A stretch of 64,000 bases of DNA from Nothopassalora personata. Taxonomy: Eukaryota; Ascomycota; Dothideomycetes; Mycosphaerellales; Mycosphaerellaceae. Shown here one piece after another: positions 30,919-42,178 of this stretch. The stretch is from assembly GCA_033816765.1 (NCBI GenBank), contig CM066287.1, positions 7,440,001 to 7,504,000 of the forward strand, given 5' to 3'. A program made the translations under genes and the position numbers. Below the pieces are notes generated by a model, which saw only the letters and a list, made by a program, of their open reading frames with translations, was not told the DNA's origin and ran no database searches. Position 1 is the first letter of the stretch. The number at the start of each line of letters is the position of its first letter.

Positions 30919-31686
30919 CTACGCTTCTCCCTCAAAAGCCTCCTCTACCATCCCCGCCAATTCCCCCAACGTCTCAACCTTGACCTCAAACCCAAACCTC
31001 TCCCTCGCATTCTCCCGCTCACCCCCCATAAACCCCCTCCGATCAACCCACACACTCCTCAAACCCACCTCCTTCGCCGGCCCATGATCATGAAACAAGC
31101 TCTGCGCCACATGCACCAATTCCTCCCTGCTGACTCCAAAATCACTCTTCACATGCTCGAGCAAGTAATGGAAATTCCGAATATCGGGTTTGTAGCTCCC
31201 GATGTCTTGGGCGGTATAAATAGCGTCAAAATGGCAGCCTTTGAGAGGGCCAGCAAGAGTTGCGTTAAAAGAATCGATGTCGACGTTGGAAAGAGGAATG
31301 AGCTTGAACCTTTTTCCCAAACTCTGGATCGCAGCGACAGTGTCGGGGAACGCGGGATACTCTCCAATATTTCCACCGTACTCCTTCGCTGCTTCGTTGA
31401 CTTGATCCTGCGAAAGGTGTCCCTTCTCGACGACTTTCAGCTCTTTGGCGTAGCGACGGAGGCCCTCGGCGATGAATTCGGATTGACGCATTGTTGGGTT
31501 CTCCCGTTGGACTGATGTGTCGTGTTTTTCGATGGCGAGCATGAGATCCTTGTGGTCATGGGGAAGGTATGGACCTAGAGCTGTGGCGCGGGCGGAGGAG
31601 GCGATGCCGTTTTCCCAGTCGAGTAGAGTGCCGTAGATGTCGAAGGAGAGGGCTTTGGTTTTGGTCCAGTCGATGGTTGAAGACAT
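30919..31686 (-). CDS. HAD-superfamily hydrolase, 2-haloacid dehalogenase type
   Basis: Single exon, 255 aa from the ATG at 31686 (MSSTIDWTKTKALSFD). Motif I is FDIYGTLLDWE with the nucleophilic Asp near residue 16. Motif II is PLSNVD, motif III has the Lys in SYKPDIRNF, and motif IV is the characteristic HVAQSLFHDHGPAKEVGL followed by VWVDR. This arrangement, with a helical cap between motifs I and II and a DxYGT rather than DxDGT motif, is typical of (S)-2-haloacid dehalogenase-like proteins of fungi. These release halide from small 2-halo acids or act on other small substrates; the true substrate is unknown. The protein lacks a signal peptide and should be cytosolic. The frame extends upstream of 31686 without family-like sequence. 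Confidence 0.85.
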   Translation of the reverse strand: MSSTIDWTKTKALSFDIYGTLLDWENGIASSARATALGPYLPHDHKDLMLAIEKHDTSVQRENPTMRQSEFIAEGLRRYAKELKVVEKGHLSQDQVNEAAKEYGGNIGEYPAFPDTVAAIQSLGKRFKLIPLSNVDIDSFNATLAGPLKGCHFDAIYTAQDIGSYKPDIRNFHYLLEHVKSDFGVSREELVHVAQSLFHDHGPAKEVGLRSVWVDRRGFMGGERENARERFGFEVKVETLGELAGMVEEAFEGEA

Positions 31687-32511
31687 TTTGGTTGGTTGTG
31701 TTGTGGGGATGATGCTGTTGATGATGCTTGGAAAGGGAAGACGGTGATTTGAACAGAGGAAATTGTGATACTTTCTTGTCCCTCTTGTATCCAAGCGGAT
31801 TCGCGCCTTTCTACAATCGAATCCTTCGAAAGAAGTCGTGGAAGTGATGAAGTCGGAAAATGTGGTTACCTCTTGGCTTAACGACTGACGATTGTGGTAA
31901 CCACAGGGCGCCCGCAATTAAGTGGATCCGATCGCATAGTTTGCTGTGAACTGCATCGTACGCGTGGCTTCGAAGCCGCTCCATCGGCTGCAAAGCGACA
32001 TCGCACTGTCTGCAGGCTGTAGGCGATGGACAGGGAGGATGCTGTTGGCTGTGGCTGACATATGGAAGAGCAGAGCTGAAAGTGAGAGAGGGTGACAGGT
32101 CGTCCGAAGTCGCCGCCAAGACGTTGGAAGTTTCACGACAGCCTGTGGTGATCATACTGAAGTAGTAGCAAAGTGGATGAACAAGACTTGCTGTAATAAC
32201 ATGTACCTCACTATTCTGTTGACTGACTACCAAGCAATCGGCGCAATGTCCATCGCAGTCACTTTGGCCATATAAGCAACTGCTCGAAGGAACCCGCACC
32301 TGAACGCCATACCAACAGTGACCAATCATACCATCTCCCATCAAAGTCCTACTGCAGGGTTTCCTATGTGCTATAGCACAAGTGACCGTCATACCATATT
32401 GTTTCGATATGAGTTCTTTGACGTCCTGTGTGTTGGCACACAGAAACTGTCAGCTTCGACATGTGATTGTCGAGTCAGCGAGTTCTTTTGGCAACCCGCC
32501 ATCGCATCCCC
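31687..32511. other. Intergenic stretch, no gene recognised
   Basis: This is the upstream flank of the dehalogenase-like gene. No conserved frame or repeat is seen. Confidence 0.5.
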
Positions 32512-32673
32512 CTAAGATGCCGCCTTGGCCTCCGCTCGTTTTCTCTTGATGTTTTCGTGGTTGTAGCGCCGGCATCCTTCGCAGCATTTGAAACCCTTAG
32601 GGTCTACATAGACACGCTTGCAATAGGAGCACGGTGCCCACCCGGCGGAAGGCGGCGTCCTCGGGGCTCGTTG
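32512..32673 (-). other. In-frame Cys4 zinc-binding extension beyond the PHD protein stop
   Basis: Directly after the TAG at 32676-32674 the same frame continues for 53 codons to a second TAG at 32514-32512. The segment contains GWAPCSYCKRVYVDPKG, KCCEGCRRYNHE and NIKRKRAEAKAAS, that is CxxC-x11-CCxxC, a treble-clef or zinc-ribbon-like pattern followed by a basic helix. Such conservation of frame and motif is unlikely by chance. It could be reached by stop-codon readthrough (TAG is followed by CAA), by alternative splicing, or it could be a remnant of a formerly longer protein. Confidence 0.6.
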
Positions 32674-34821
32674 CTACCGGCCAGCAACCTGCGGACCTAA
32701 GTTCCGACCGACGAGTCCATTGGTCCCAGTGCCCAGCTTGAGCTTCTTGCGACAGTCGGGACAGTACCACTTGGTGCGGCGCGGTGGCATGCCAGTCAGA
32801 TCCACACAATCCAGGTGAAACCATTCCTTCTCACAGTCATCGTTGTCGCAGGCAATCATGGTACCCCAGCTCACGTCACCGCAGACACAGTACCGAGGCT
32901 CCTGTGGATCAATGTAGTCCTCGCCGGTCTCGTTGGCAGGTGCCGAGCCCGGTTGGTCTGTTGGTGCAACAGAATCCTTCTTCTTCTTCTTCGGAGCAGC
33001 TTTACGTTTGGATATGCCCACCTTCGCATCTTCATCATCGTGACTAGTAATGACAACGTTGTGCGCAGGCCGTCTGCTGCGCCGGCCGCTCTTGGTTGTC
33101 GATGCTTCAGCTTCGACCGAGTCAACAGAATCATTGGAATCGCCAGGTAAGCTCGCGTTGCTAACACGGCGCGAGCTTGAGCGTCTGTTGGGTGGCTCTT
33201 CAGAGACCGCCTTACTCGGCTTGATGGTGATGATGGTCTTGCGGCCAGCGGGAGGTGTAGCTGCTCGCTTGCGAGAGTGGGGCGACGATGACGGACCTGC
33301 AGGAGCAAGCGGCACTTGTGTCGTCTTCGGGGGTGCAATCTTGATCTTCTTGAGTGCCGGCCGCTTGTTCTCATAAGCTGCATCGGTGGAAGCTCCAGCG
33401 ACAGGGGAGCCTTCACGTCTGCGTTTCTTCTTGTCAGCTTCTGGCGAGAGACTGCTATGTTTGCCGCCGGTCGCTGGATCGACGCCAGTCTCGCGCGCGA
33501 TCTGCGCTTGCAGAGCTTGCTCCTCTAGCAGACGTTGACGCTTCAGCTTCTTGGCTTCGTTGAGCCTCATGCCGCGATTGATAAGCTCGGCATCTGCGTC
33601 CTCGTCGTCTGCATAGATTTGTGGACCTAGCATGGCGGTCATCTGGGCCGATTCTTCACCACTAATGATTACCTTGGTCGGATCACCTTCATTGCCCTCG
33701 TCCACAAATGGATCCCCTCCCCTCTCAGCATTGAGGCGTGCGGCCTCCTTGCCCTGAACGCCACGTCCAAGGTTCTTGAGCTCGCGTCGTACCATAGTTT
33801 GCGAGGGCACCCAGATGGCATTCTTCTTCATGCGCTTACGAAGCTTGGCCATCTCCCATTCGGTGAGCTTCGCCCATGGAAGCCACTTACTGCCAGGTCT
33901 CGCATCCGGTGGAGGCTCTGTCAGGGCCAGTAAAGCGTTGGACGTGCTGATACCCGCGACAGCCGAATGAGCATTGGTTCCTGGCTGGCCTGGTGCGCGT
34001 GGACCTCGTGGCTTGGGGTTCTTCCTGTCACGTTCTCTTTCCTCTTCAGTCCTTGGTGGTCTCGGAGTGTGAGACCTTGGACGTGGAGTTGTTCCTTTCT
34101 TCTTCTCTCTATCAGCACCTGGCGCAAGCAGATGCTCCTCGCCCAACGCTGGAGTAGTACGTGGCGAGTCCCAGTCCGAGGCGAAGTCGAAGGGCGCATT
34201 CGGGTCTGGCGGAGGCAGGACTTCACCGGGCACCATGACCTTGCGGCCCCGTAGCTTGCTAGCTGCCTTACTTGCTGCCTTACCCGGGACCCGAGAAGAG
34301 TGTTGCTTGTCTGCGTGTGCCTCTTCTGCCCGCGTGCTCATGCGGCGCTCCCGCTTGAGATTCGGTGAGGTCAGGCCAGTCTGCTCAGGTGTAGGATCTC
34401 TGGATGGTGGCAGTGGCTGCGCCTGGAGCTTTTCGGTGACGATGTCCAGTCTCTTCGCCTCCTTCTGACATTCCTTGTCAAGTCTCACGGCCTCCTCCAC
34501 CGACATGCGGCAGGCAGACTCCGCTTCCGCCAAGGCATAGCTGATGTCTCGCCTCAGCCGTACGGGATCTGGCCTGTCGTGCTTGATGGAGGGCAAGATG
34601 CTGTAGGCAGTGGTGTCATCGTGGACTGCTTTGATGCTGCGCTCAGCCTTCTCGCGCTGGTTCTGGATCAAGGTGAGGGCACGTGTCAAGTGGGCGGGGA
34701 AGTGCTCGGTGTAGGTGAGGAAGTCGGACAGTGTTGCCTGGATGTCGGGATCGCGCTCGGGTTGGCGACTGAGAGAGCGCAAGTCATCCACGGAGGCGTG
34801 GGATAGGGCTGTCGCAGCCAT
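32674..34821 (-). CDS. ING-like PHD-finger chromatin protein
   Basis: Single exon, 715 aa, ATG 34821. The N-terminal region (about 15-130) is helical, with [19 protein letters not shown] and a following heptad-rich stretch, matching the ING N-terminal domain. The centre is charged and disordered with several basic clusters. A C-terminal PHD finger (about 644-693) has the Cys4-His-Cys3 ligands of the ING type: [24 protein letters not shown] and KWYCPDC. ING PHD fingers read methylated H3K4 and anchor histone acetyltransferase or deacetylase complexes (yeast Yng2, Pho23 and Yng1), so a nuclear role in chromatin regulation is likely. A conserved-looking middle block has [19 protein letters not shown]. 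The complex it belongs to cannot be told from sequence. See the extension after its stop codon. Confidence 0.88.
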   Translation of the reverse strand: MAATALSHASVDDLRSLSRQPERDPDIQATLSDFLTYTEHFPAHLTRALTLIQNQREKAERSIKAVHDDTTAYSILPSIKHDRPDPVRLRRDISYALAEAESACRMSVEEAVRLDKECQKEAKRLDIVTEKLQAQPLPPSRDPTPEQTGLTSPNLKRERRMSTRAEEAHADKQHSSRVPGKAASKAASKLRGRKVMVPGEVLPPPDPNAPFDFASDWDSPRTTPALGEEHLLAPGADREKKKGTTPRPRSHTPRPPRTEEERERDRKNPKPRGPRAPGQPGTNAHSAVAGISTSNALLALTEPPPDARPGSKWLPWAKLTEWEMAKLRKRMKKNAIWVPSQTMVRRELKNLGRGVQGKEAARLNAERGGDPFVDEGNEGDPTKVIISGEESAQMTAMLGPQIYADDEDADAELINRGMRLNEAKKLKRQRLLEEQALQAQIARETGVDPATGGKHSSLSPEADKKKRRREGSPVAGASTDAAYENKRPALKKIKIAPPKTTQVPLAPAGPSSSPHSRKRAATPPAGRKTIITIKPSKAVSEEPPNRRSSSRRVSNASLPGDSNDSVDSVEAEASTTKSGRRSRRPAHNVVITSHDDEDAKVGISKRKAAPKKKKKDSVAPTDQPGSAPANETGEDYIDPQEPRYCVCGDVSWGTMIACDNDDCEKEWFHLDCVDLTGMPPRRTKWYCPDCRKKLKLGTGTNGLVGRNLGPQVAGR

Positions 34822-35113
34822 GGTCGGCGGTCTGCCCGCTCATCGGGCGTCACGAGGTGTTGTGTTGGTGATATACTGCGCCGTGGTCGAATTGGGTTGA
34901 TGACGAGTAGCGGTCAGGAGGTTGATGTCAATGCGGGAGGAGTCGCGAAGCAATCGCGTCCGCAGCTGTGAAGCCGGAGCGACCTGGTTCACTTCTGGAG
35001 CTACAGCGCAGTATACATGTATTCCCAACCGATCACATGTCACTCGCTATGCTTCATGTACAACACATAGCAGTAACCACCGACACAGGCAGGCTATCAG
35101 CTACAGACCAACT
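34822..35113. promoter_or_regulatory. Bidirectional intergenic promoter region
   Basis: 292 bp separate the divergent start codons of the PHD-protein gene and the coiled-coil protein gene, so both promoters must share this stretch. No specific element is recognised. Confidence 0.4.
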
Positions 35114-35788
35114 ATGAGCGGCGACGCAATAGCGCCCACGGGTGCTGCTCCGACCCCGCCGCAAGAAGAACAGCCATCCGGCGCATACGCTTCTTACGTG
35201 CCGCACGACCTCAAGTACAGCGCCGACTTCGAAGATGAAATCATGCAAGCAGTGCTCAACCCACCCTCCTCCGACAACGCCATTCGCATCATACCGGATG
35301 ACAGCGAAGAAATGCCGGTCGAAGGCGTCTCCGTCAAGGTCAGCGCGATATCTCTGCAAAGCCTACCAACTATCGCAGAAGACGAGCTGCCTCTCCCGCT
35401 GAACGACGCGCGTCGCATCTTCGCCAGCCATGTGCCTGGTGTAAGACTAACACACCCCGGTGGCTACCTGGAAGGCGGGCCTGGACTCGATCCTGAAATG
35501 GACACCTTCCCAGAGGACTTCCTCCTCAACAACGCCAGCGCAACAAACGCCACGTCCCTACGTGCTGCAGTGCGGAAAGACATAGACGCATCCAAGGAAA
35601 TGCTGTACGAGCGCATGAGAAAGCGGCAGGATGCCATCAAGCACAACGAACGCATCGAAAGGGAGCTCAAGAAGATGCAGGAGGAACATGCCATGGAGAT
35701 GAACATCCACCGCAAGATGGCGGAGCAGAGGCGAGCAAAGAAGGAGGCAAAGGAACAGAGGAGGCTCGGGAAGGATGCAGGTGAATGA
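35114..35788 (+). CDS. Conserved-looking hypothetical protein with C-terminal coiled coil
   Basis: Single exon, 224 aa, ATG 35114 (MSGDAIAPTGAAPTPPQ). The N-terminal third has YASYVPHDLKYSADFEDEIM. The centre has the PLPLNDARRIFASHVPGV segment and a Gly/Pro turn. The last 80 residues form a long charged helix (Arg/Lys/Glu/Gln/Met with heptad spacing) that should be a coiled coil. I do not recognise the family. The uninterrupted frame, well-placed ATG and strong codon bias support a real gene. The reading frame upstream of the ATG is open but carries no ATG. Confidence 0.7.
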   Translation: MSGDAIAPTGAAPTPPQEEQPSGAYASYVPHDLKYSADFEDEIMQAVLNPPSSDNAIRIIPDDSEEMPVEGVSVKVSAISLQSLPTIAEDELPLPLNDARRIFASHVPGVRLTHPGGYLEGGPGLDPEMDTFPEDFLLNNASATNATSLRAAVRKDIDASKEMLYERMRKRQDAIKHNERIERELKKMQEEHAMEMNIHRKMAEQRRAKKEAKEQRRLGKDAGE

Positions 35789-37864
35789 TGGAATCGACTG
35801 GGGATGTGGACAGATCACAGCAGCTGTCGAACTTGACACTATGCCCGGGGTTTGCCATTGACCGCGGCAGCTATAGCTGTGTGGGCGTGAGCCCACTGAC
35901 CAAGCTTATTGCACCGTGGCGGCGAGGCGTTCGCACGCTTCTCCCTCCCTGGACTCTTGCGGATGATTCACGTTAACCTTAACGTAGACAACCGGAATCA
36001 CGTGGAATTCTGTCCTTGAGATATGAATTCTTGCTTCAGGCCAGCGAGTGCCACTGGACCATGGAGCACAGACACGGCATTACCTCGAGCGGACTGCAAA
36101 TTTCTGCCTGGCCAGGCTCTGAGTATATTTCAGCAGCTCGACCGATCCGGCTCCCATCTACACGCTTCCGGCTTTCGTGACGCAAGCTAGCATAATCACG
36201 TGGGTGCTTCCATGGATTATGGGCAGCCCTGGATTCTCCCGATCAACGTGCTTGCCATCAAGCACTCGATTCTAATCTCGTTAAAAGCTGCTTTCCACAC
36301 TGCTGGTAGCACTAAGGCGATGCAGAAGCAGGTCAACCATCGCGAAGCATTGGCACATCGATGTATCTGCTGTATGTGCCTCAAGAGCAACATGCATCAC
36401 GACGATCCGACATACACGTTTGGCATCTGAGAAGCAGTCTCGTTGCGTCCTCAGCACTGACCGTGTTTCCCATGCTCGGACGATTGCATGGCTAACGCGG
36501 CCAGATTCTCCTCCACACCATAATTCACGACGAAGGGGCCAGCAATTTCACTCCCGCAGTGCCTAGTTGATATACCTGTTATCATGTTGCAAAGACTCGA
36601 AGAATTGGCCGAGTCCTACCATCGAAACGTCACATCGATTGTTGGACAACCATGCAACTACATCTCCGATCGCGACAACCAGGCAGCAAGTGTAGGAGCT
36701 GCCAGAAAGCCTCGGAGAGTGCAGCGCTACTCATAAGCAAGCAAACATTCGTTGCTCGATCGCACTAGAACTCCTCGGTAAATAAAGGCTTGCGTGGCTT
36801 GGTACTGGCAAAAGCCGTCGCGTTACCTGTGTATGGCCGAAGCTTGCGGATCACTTGTGTAGAGCGAAGCTGTGCCTACTTCTTCCCACTATTCATCATC
36901 GCACGCAGCAGCTGCAGTCAGCGCGCAGCCAATCGAGGATTTCCGATTATTGAGCCTCGGAGAGATGTCAGCAGATCTGGTGGGCGATCGTCGAAAAGTC
37001 CCCTTCCACGTGGGGAAACAGGTCGACGATCCTCAGACGTTCCTTCAATTTTCTGGCCTTAACCTTCCGATTCAATGATCTCCCAGGGTTCGACCCAGCC
37101 TACCAACTTCGGACAATTCAATGGCAGCCTCGGCCTGCTGCCACGCGTACTGTCGGTCACCGATAAGGATCGCGTACGCGAGATCGTGAGCGCACGCTCA
37201 TCAGAGGTGGTTGCGGCATATGCTGCACCATGAAGTCTCACTGCAGCTGCCTTCTTGCTGTGAAAGCTCTCATCGTCTTTTGTCGCCTGTCAGCTGATCT
37301 GACTACATGACATTGCGCAGGTCCAGACGCGAGGCGTCCTGGGGCAGGAGGTCATAGCACCCAAGGTAACGCCACGTGCCCGACCGTTCGAACGCTAAGT
37401 CTATGCTCTAGATCGTAAGTGTGCTCGAGGTATGCTTATGCTTCGAGCGGCTTGAATCAAGCTAAGCTAATGCTTGTCCAGCCTGGTGGATGCACGCCAT
37501 CGAGGCAGATAGCTTTTCAAAGGACATCCAGGTCACGCAAAAGCCACTTGCTCCTGCTTCTCCCCATTCTTTCAACGTCAAATGGCGCTGGCGCACCGCT
37601 TCCGTCCAACTGTGGCTTGAATCAAGGCCGGGACTCCCCATATCTCCCCATGCAACTCGGAAGCATATCAACCGTGGGCCGTGTGATCGATGTTGCAGCC
37701 CGATGAGTTTGCGGGAAGCTTCTCTTGATCTATCACAAATTGCCAGTGCCTAGGCTTGAGATAGGCTATGAGTCTTGCGTATATGAAGCAGTGCCGCCTG
37801 CCCACAGTCCGCGGGAGGTAAGCAACATCACCTCACCTGATTCACATCCACACCGTCACCGACG
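35789..37864. other. 2.1-kb intergenic region, no gene recognised
   Basis: Frames of up to 95 codons occur on both strands. A minus-strand stretch at about 37080-37200 reads as protein-like in two frames but has no start or family. GGGTTCGACCC near 37085 resembles a tRNA T-arm without the rest of a tRNA. Nothing is called. Confidence 0.5.
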
Positions 37865-39276
37865 ATGTTCAGCAAGACGGCTCTCGTTGCCCTTGTGGCT
37901 TCTCAGGCTTCGGCTTTCCCTTTCGTTGCCGAGATGGTCGGCAGGGACCCTGCGGAGATGAAGAGGGCTGATATGCTCGTTGCACGCATGCCAGGCGACG
38001 CTGCGAGCTGTTCATTCAACCCAGACCACAAGGGTGCTGAGACATACACCGCCAAGTACCCATACTGTGGTGCCAAGAACGGATCTCCAGGTTACCAGGT
38101 CTGCGCCAACAACAAGGTGCCAGCTGATGGTATGTCCATTGCTTGAAGGAGCACGACGAATAGGCGCTGACTTGTCTTTTACCCATAGGCGACACCGCGC
38201 ACAGATTCATTGCACCAGGTCAGAACGACATCCGCGGTCCTTGCCCTGGCCTGAACACTGGTAAGTGGCTCCTACAGTGTCGCAAGAAGAATACATCTCT
38301 AACATCCACCCAGCCGCCAACCACGGTTTTCTGTCCCGTGACGGAATCGTCACTTTCGCCGAACTCACCGATGCCCAGCAGAATGTCTACGGCGTTGGTT
38401 ACGACCTCGCCGTCCTGCTCGCCGTTCTCGGTGTCGGTCTTGACGGCGACCCGATTACCACGAAGCTCTCACTCGGCTGCGACGCCACCACCAGGACTGC
38501 TACTCCTGGTCTTGGCCCAGAACTTGGTCTCGACGGCCACAACAAGTTCGAGGGTGATACCTCCCTCACTCGCAATGACTACTTCACTGCTGGTGGCGAC
38601 AACTACAAGTTCAACAACACCCTCTACACCGACATGATCAACAACTACTGCAAGGACCAGTGCAGCCGTGAGCACATTGCCATCTACCGCAAGGCACGCT
38701 ACGACTGGTCTGTCGCCCACAACGGTAACTTTTACTTCGGTAAGTCGCTCTATCACTTTTCCGCTATGCCCGTCGCTAACTCGATCATATATAGGCCCCA
38801 AATCCGCCCTCCTCTACGGTGCGGCCTCTTTCCTATACGAACTCTTCCCATCCCTCGGCGAGTTCGGCAAGGCCGACCCAACAACCATGTCCTACTTCTT
38901 CCAAAAGGAGCAGCTCCCACCAAACTGGTTCTCCCGTGTCGACCCATACACCATTTCCCTCGTGGCCGCAGAAATTTTCGCCCAGTACGAGCTCTACCCA
39001 GTTGCTTTCGGTGGTAACACCGGCAAACCAAACACTTTCACTGGAATTGGCCAATTCGGCCCAAGCATTAGCAACAGCTCTTTCAACGGCACTCCTGCTG
39101 GTGTCGCTTGCTTGTTGTATCAGATTGCTACTGAGAACACCCCATCGTCGCTTGGTGGCGGTGGTACCCTTTCTAGCCAGAGCGCTCAGTGGGCTGCGAA
39201 GATGCTTAACCCGATTTACAGTGGTAATGGTACTGCTGCGCAGTTTGGGTGTCCGCTTAATTACAACAATGCTTAA
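37865..39276 (+). CDS. Secreted heme-thiolate peroxidase/peroxygenase (chloroperoxidase family)
   Basis: Exons 37865-38129, 38189-38260, 38314-38739 and 38795-39276 (introns 59, 53 and 55 bp; GTATGT or GTAAGT donors; all phase 1), 414 aa. The N-terminus MFSKTALVALVASQASA is a signal peptide. The proximal heme-ligand motif is PCPGLN with Cys107, followed by AANHGFLSRDG. The distal motif is FEGDTSLTR with Glu192-Gly-Asp194 and Arg199, which is the EGD pattern of unspecific peroxygenases rather than the EHD of classical chloroperoxidase. Several N-glycosylation sites are present. Family members use peroxide to oxygenate or halogenate organic substrates outside the cell; the substrate here is unknown. 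The C-terminal third (KSALLYGAASFLYELFP onward) is typical of long fungal members. Overall exon structure is secure. Confidence 0.92.
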
Positions 39277-40588
39277 TGTAGTGGAATGAAGGGAAGAATG
39301 AGACATGAGAGGACATGAAGACATTTAGAATGATTCCAACATGATGTGTCCAAGAATCCACCAACTGTACCCTCTTCATTTCACGTCGTCATCGGAACAT
39401 AGCGCGATGATCCCGGCCACCCCCTACTCTACACGCGGTATCCAGCAACACTCGAACCCCAGGGATACCCGCCCCTAGCACATCTCTCGCCTTACGCATA
39501 ATCTAGCACATCCTCCCCCTAACCTGAGCGGGCTCCTGTCCGGGAACTCCATAGGCTGACCACACTTCACATCCCAAAATTCCCTCGCAGCCTCCAAGAT
39601 CGCTTATCTTAAGATCCAGTAACGCAGATTGCCATACATTGTCCTTCTCCTGAGCGGTCCCCGGGCAGCGAAAAGGGTGAAGCATACCTATGTCGTGGAC
39701 GTAGGGGTCGTGGCGAAAGTGGTAGACGTAGTGAAGGGCTGTCTCGCAGAAGCGGAGAGTTGCTGCCAGGCTTGGGAAGGGGAGATAAAGGCTAATGGAG
39801 GTGAACTTTCAATGTCCAGTGCGTGGTGAAGAGGCTTTGGGACATGAGCTGGGAGGTGGTTAGAGAATTGCTCGGAGAGGGTTGTAGGGGGGAGGTTGCT
39901 TACTGGGCTGTGGACTGATCCGTGGTGAGTGGAAAAATCCATTGTGCTGACAAGGAGCAGGGCATTTCCTTGTTGGCGTTGGGAAGTGGGAAGCTATATA
40001 CGGCACTTGGTATCAGTAAATTGGCATGATCCGAGGGAGTTGTTGAGGGACTGGGAGACTTTGACGATCAAGGACCTGCTACTACATGGGCTGCGAATCA
40101 GCCGTCGAGGGAGGGTTCGTGCGTCTTTGCGGCTGCTGTCAATGAATGAGAGCTGGTGACCGAGTTCATTGCCGCGTATAAGGTATTCGATGATGTCTTG
40201 ACGCCTGGCAGAGGAGGCGGAATGCATAGCACGCCGCGGCCGCTCTGCGTGTATTGCTACCATCCTAGTCACGTAGCTACGCGCCAGAATGTTCGATACA
40301 AGGCCTTGGTTTTCATGATGAGTCGACGGGCTCGGCAGCAACGACGTTTGTCATCAGCTGTCAGAGCGGGCGGTCGCCGTCTTGGACGAGTCTTGGATGG
40401 TGGCAACTCTCTGGATTGACATCAAGGCGGGAAAGCGGCTAGAGGAGGTGGCGTCAATGACACAGAATATGTAAACGATGGTCATACCCGTTGCTTCCAC
40501 GATACATTGAGCAGATTGGCCTCGAAAAATGGGATATCCTTCCTCAACTCCCGTCTACGCCCAGGCTGTACCAGACTACGTTCCAGCC
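39277..40588. other. Intergenic stretch between convergent genes, no gene recognised
   Basis: This separates the peroxygenase from the convergent gluconokinase. No conserved frame or repeat was found. Confidence 0.5.
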
Positions 40589-41338
40589 TCACACATCCAC
40601 AGCCATCGTCTTCTCGTAGACGCCTCTAGCCAACTCTTGCACCTCCACACTCGTTCCACTCGCATCCACCGCGAGGACATCGTCCTCCTGCTCGGTCGGC
40701 GCTTCAAGTGACTCGAACTGGCTGTGAACCATATAGTCCTTCATGTAATGGTTCTGCCTGGCCCGGACCCGATCCATCAGTACAGCCTCGCTCGCTCTCA
40801 AGAAGATGAAGTGTACACGGATCTCTGGGTGGTGGTAGGATGCCACGCGCATGACGTCTCGGTATTTGCGTTTGAGGGCGGAGCAAGTGACGATCACACC
40901 GGATGTACCTTGCGACGAGAGTGCTTTGAGAGCTTCTTCCCGGAGCGTCACGAGCCAGTCCCAACGATCGGCGTCTGTGAGGGGTTGGCCCGTGGCCATC
41001 TTTTGGATGTTGGCTGGGGTGTGGAACTGTGTTGGACGTCAGTGAGGTTGTCGCGGCTTTCACATGTAAAAGCGGGATTAGCCCACAGTATCGCCTTCTA
41101 GATATGGCAGGTTTTGAGTTTGGTGAAGGAACTCGGCGACTGATGTTTTTCCGCAGCCGGCTGGTCCTGTTATGACCCAGATGTGCTTGTGCCGGGGCGG
41201 TACTGTGCTGGACGCCGGACTGGCATTGGTAGAGTTCGTAGTCATTTTGGTGTGGTCGCTCGATGTTTCGGAAGGCGGCGTTTGCGGAGACTGTTGTTCA
41301 GGGAGAAAGGGGTTGATCGGTTCCCGTGGCTGCTGCAT
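40589..41338 (-). CDS. Gluconokinase (GntK type)
   Basis: Exons 41338-41087 and 41026-40589 (60-bp intron with a weak GTGGGC donor and a CTGAC branch site), 229 aa. It phosphorylates D-gluconate to 6-phosphogluconate, feeding the pentose phosphate pathway; cytosolic. A Walker A loop GPAGCGKTS (58-66) follows a strand IWVIT. The substrate region YLEGDT is joined across the intron to FHTPANIQKM, restoring the family motif GDxFHxxxNxxKM, and TDADRWDWL and VTCSALKRKYRD follow as expected. The splice is chosen because it reunites this motif in phase. The first 50 residues are a Pro/Ser/Thr-rich extension absent from bacterial GntK; translation could also start at the internal Met32. Confidence 0.92.
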
Positions 41339-42178
41339 GATGGTGTGATAGTGATGCCGCAGTGAAATGTATCTTGCGACTGTCTTGTTCTCCTTTGTTC
41401 ACTTTGTGGTGAATAGATCAAGCCAATTGGGTGAGAGTCAGATATGCTTTCTCAGATGGATTCTTGCCGTGTCAGGTACGTAGCACAGAGAAGGGGAGAG
41501 TAGTAATGCGGAAGCAAAGTAGGAAATCAGCGAACAACGACGACTCACCAAGTGATGTTGTGCGGGCCATGTGCCCTTTTTAATGTCGGAATATGCTACT
41601 GAGACTGCCGACAACGCGAACGAAGAAGACGATAGGAAAGTGGCCTGGAGAAAGTTGGGCGGGCAGGTACGGTACGTACGTACCTTCATGCGTGTCGGCA
41701 CGCATTTGATGGGCGGCCACTAATAATCACAGCACCTGACCACTCTAATTACAGACCAGGCCAAGGTCACGTGCGGCCCACTTCAGTGGTCGTGAGCGCT
41801 GAATCTGACGTAGCACGAATGCTCCTTAAGTGCAGCGGTCGGTCCCGTATGAATCCGACTATTTAACGTGTCAAACACCGACAGCACTCTGCTCGGCATG
41901 GAGGGCAATTGATCCCGGGAGGATATTTATCCGCCAAATTGCTTCGTACAAATGCTTCCTCTCCCGCTTCGATTTTTTTCATGCTCAAGATACATGACCA
42001 GAGATCTTATGATACACGAAGTTCCCTCCAAAAGAACGCCTCCCCAATGCAAGTTCATCACCACGTCACTGCAGAATCCCGCCAAGTCGCTATCCAGTGA
42101 TGGATGGGCCAGAGAAACGGCCCGATCTTGTACACTTTTGGTCGCCATAACGCTAGCAATTCAGAAGTCGGCAAATGT
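41339..42178. other. Intergenic region, no gene recognised
   Basis: This contains the upstream region of the gluconokinase gene and the 3' flank of the P5C dehydrogenase gene. No conserved frame is seen. Confidence 0.5.

Noticed and set aside
37059..37241. Minus-strand frame with protein-like stretches near 37.1 kb
   Set aside because: Two overlapping frames look equally protein-like, neither has a start or known domain, and stops interrupt both.
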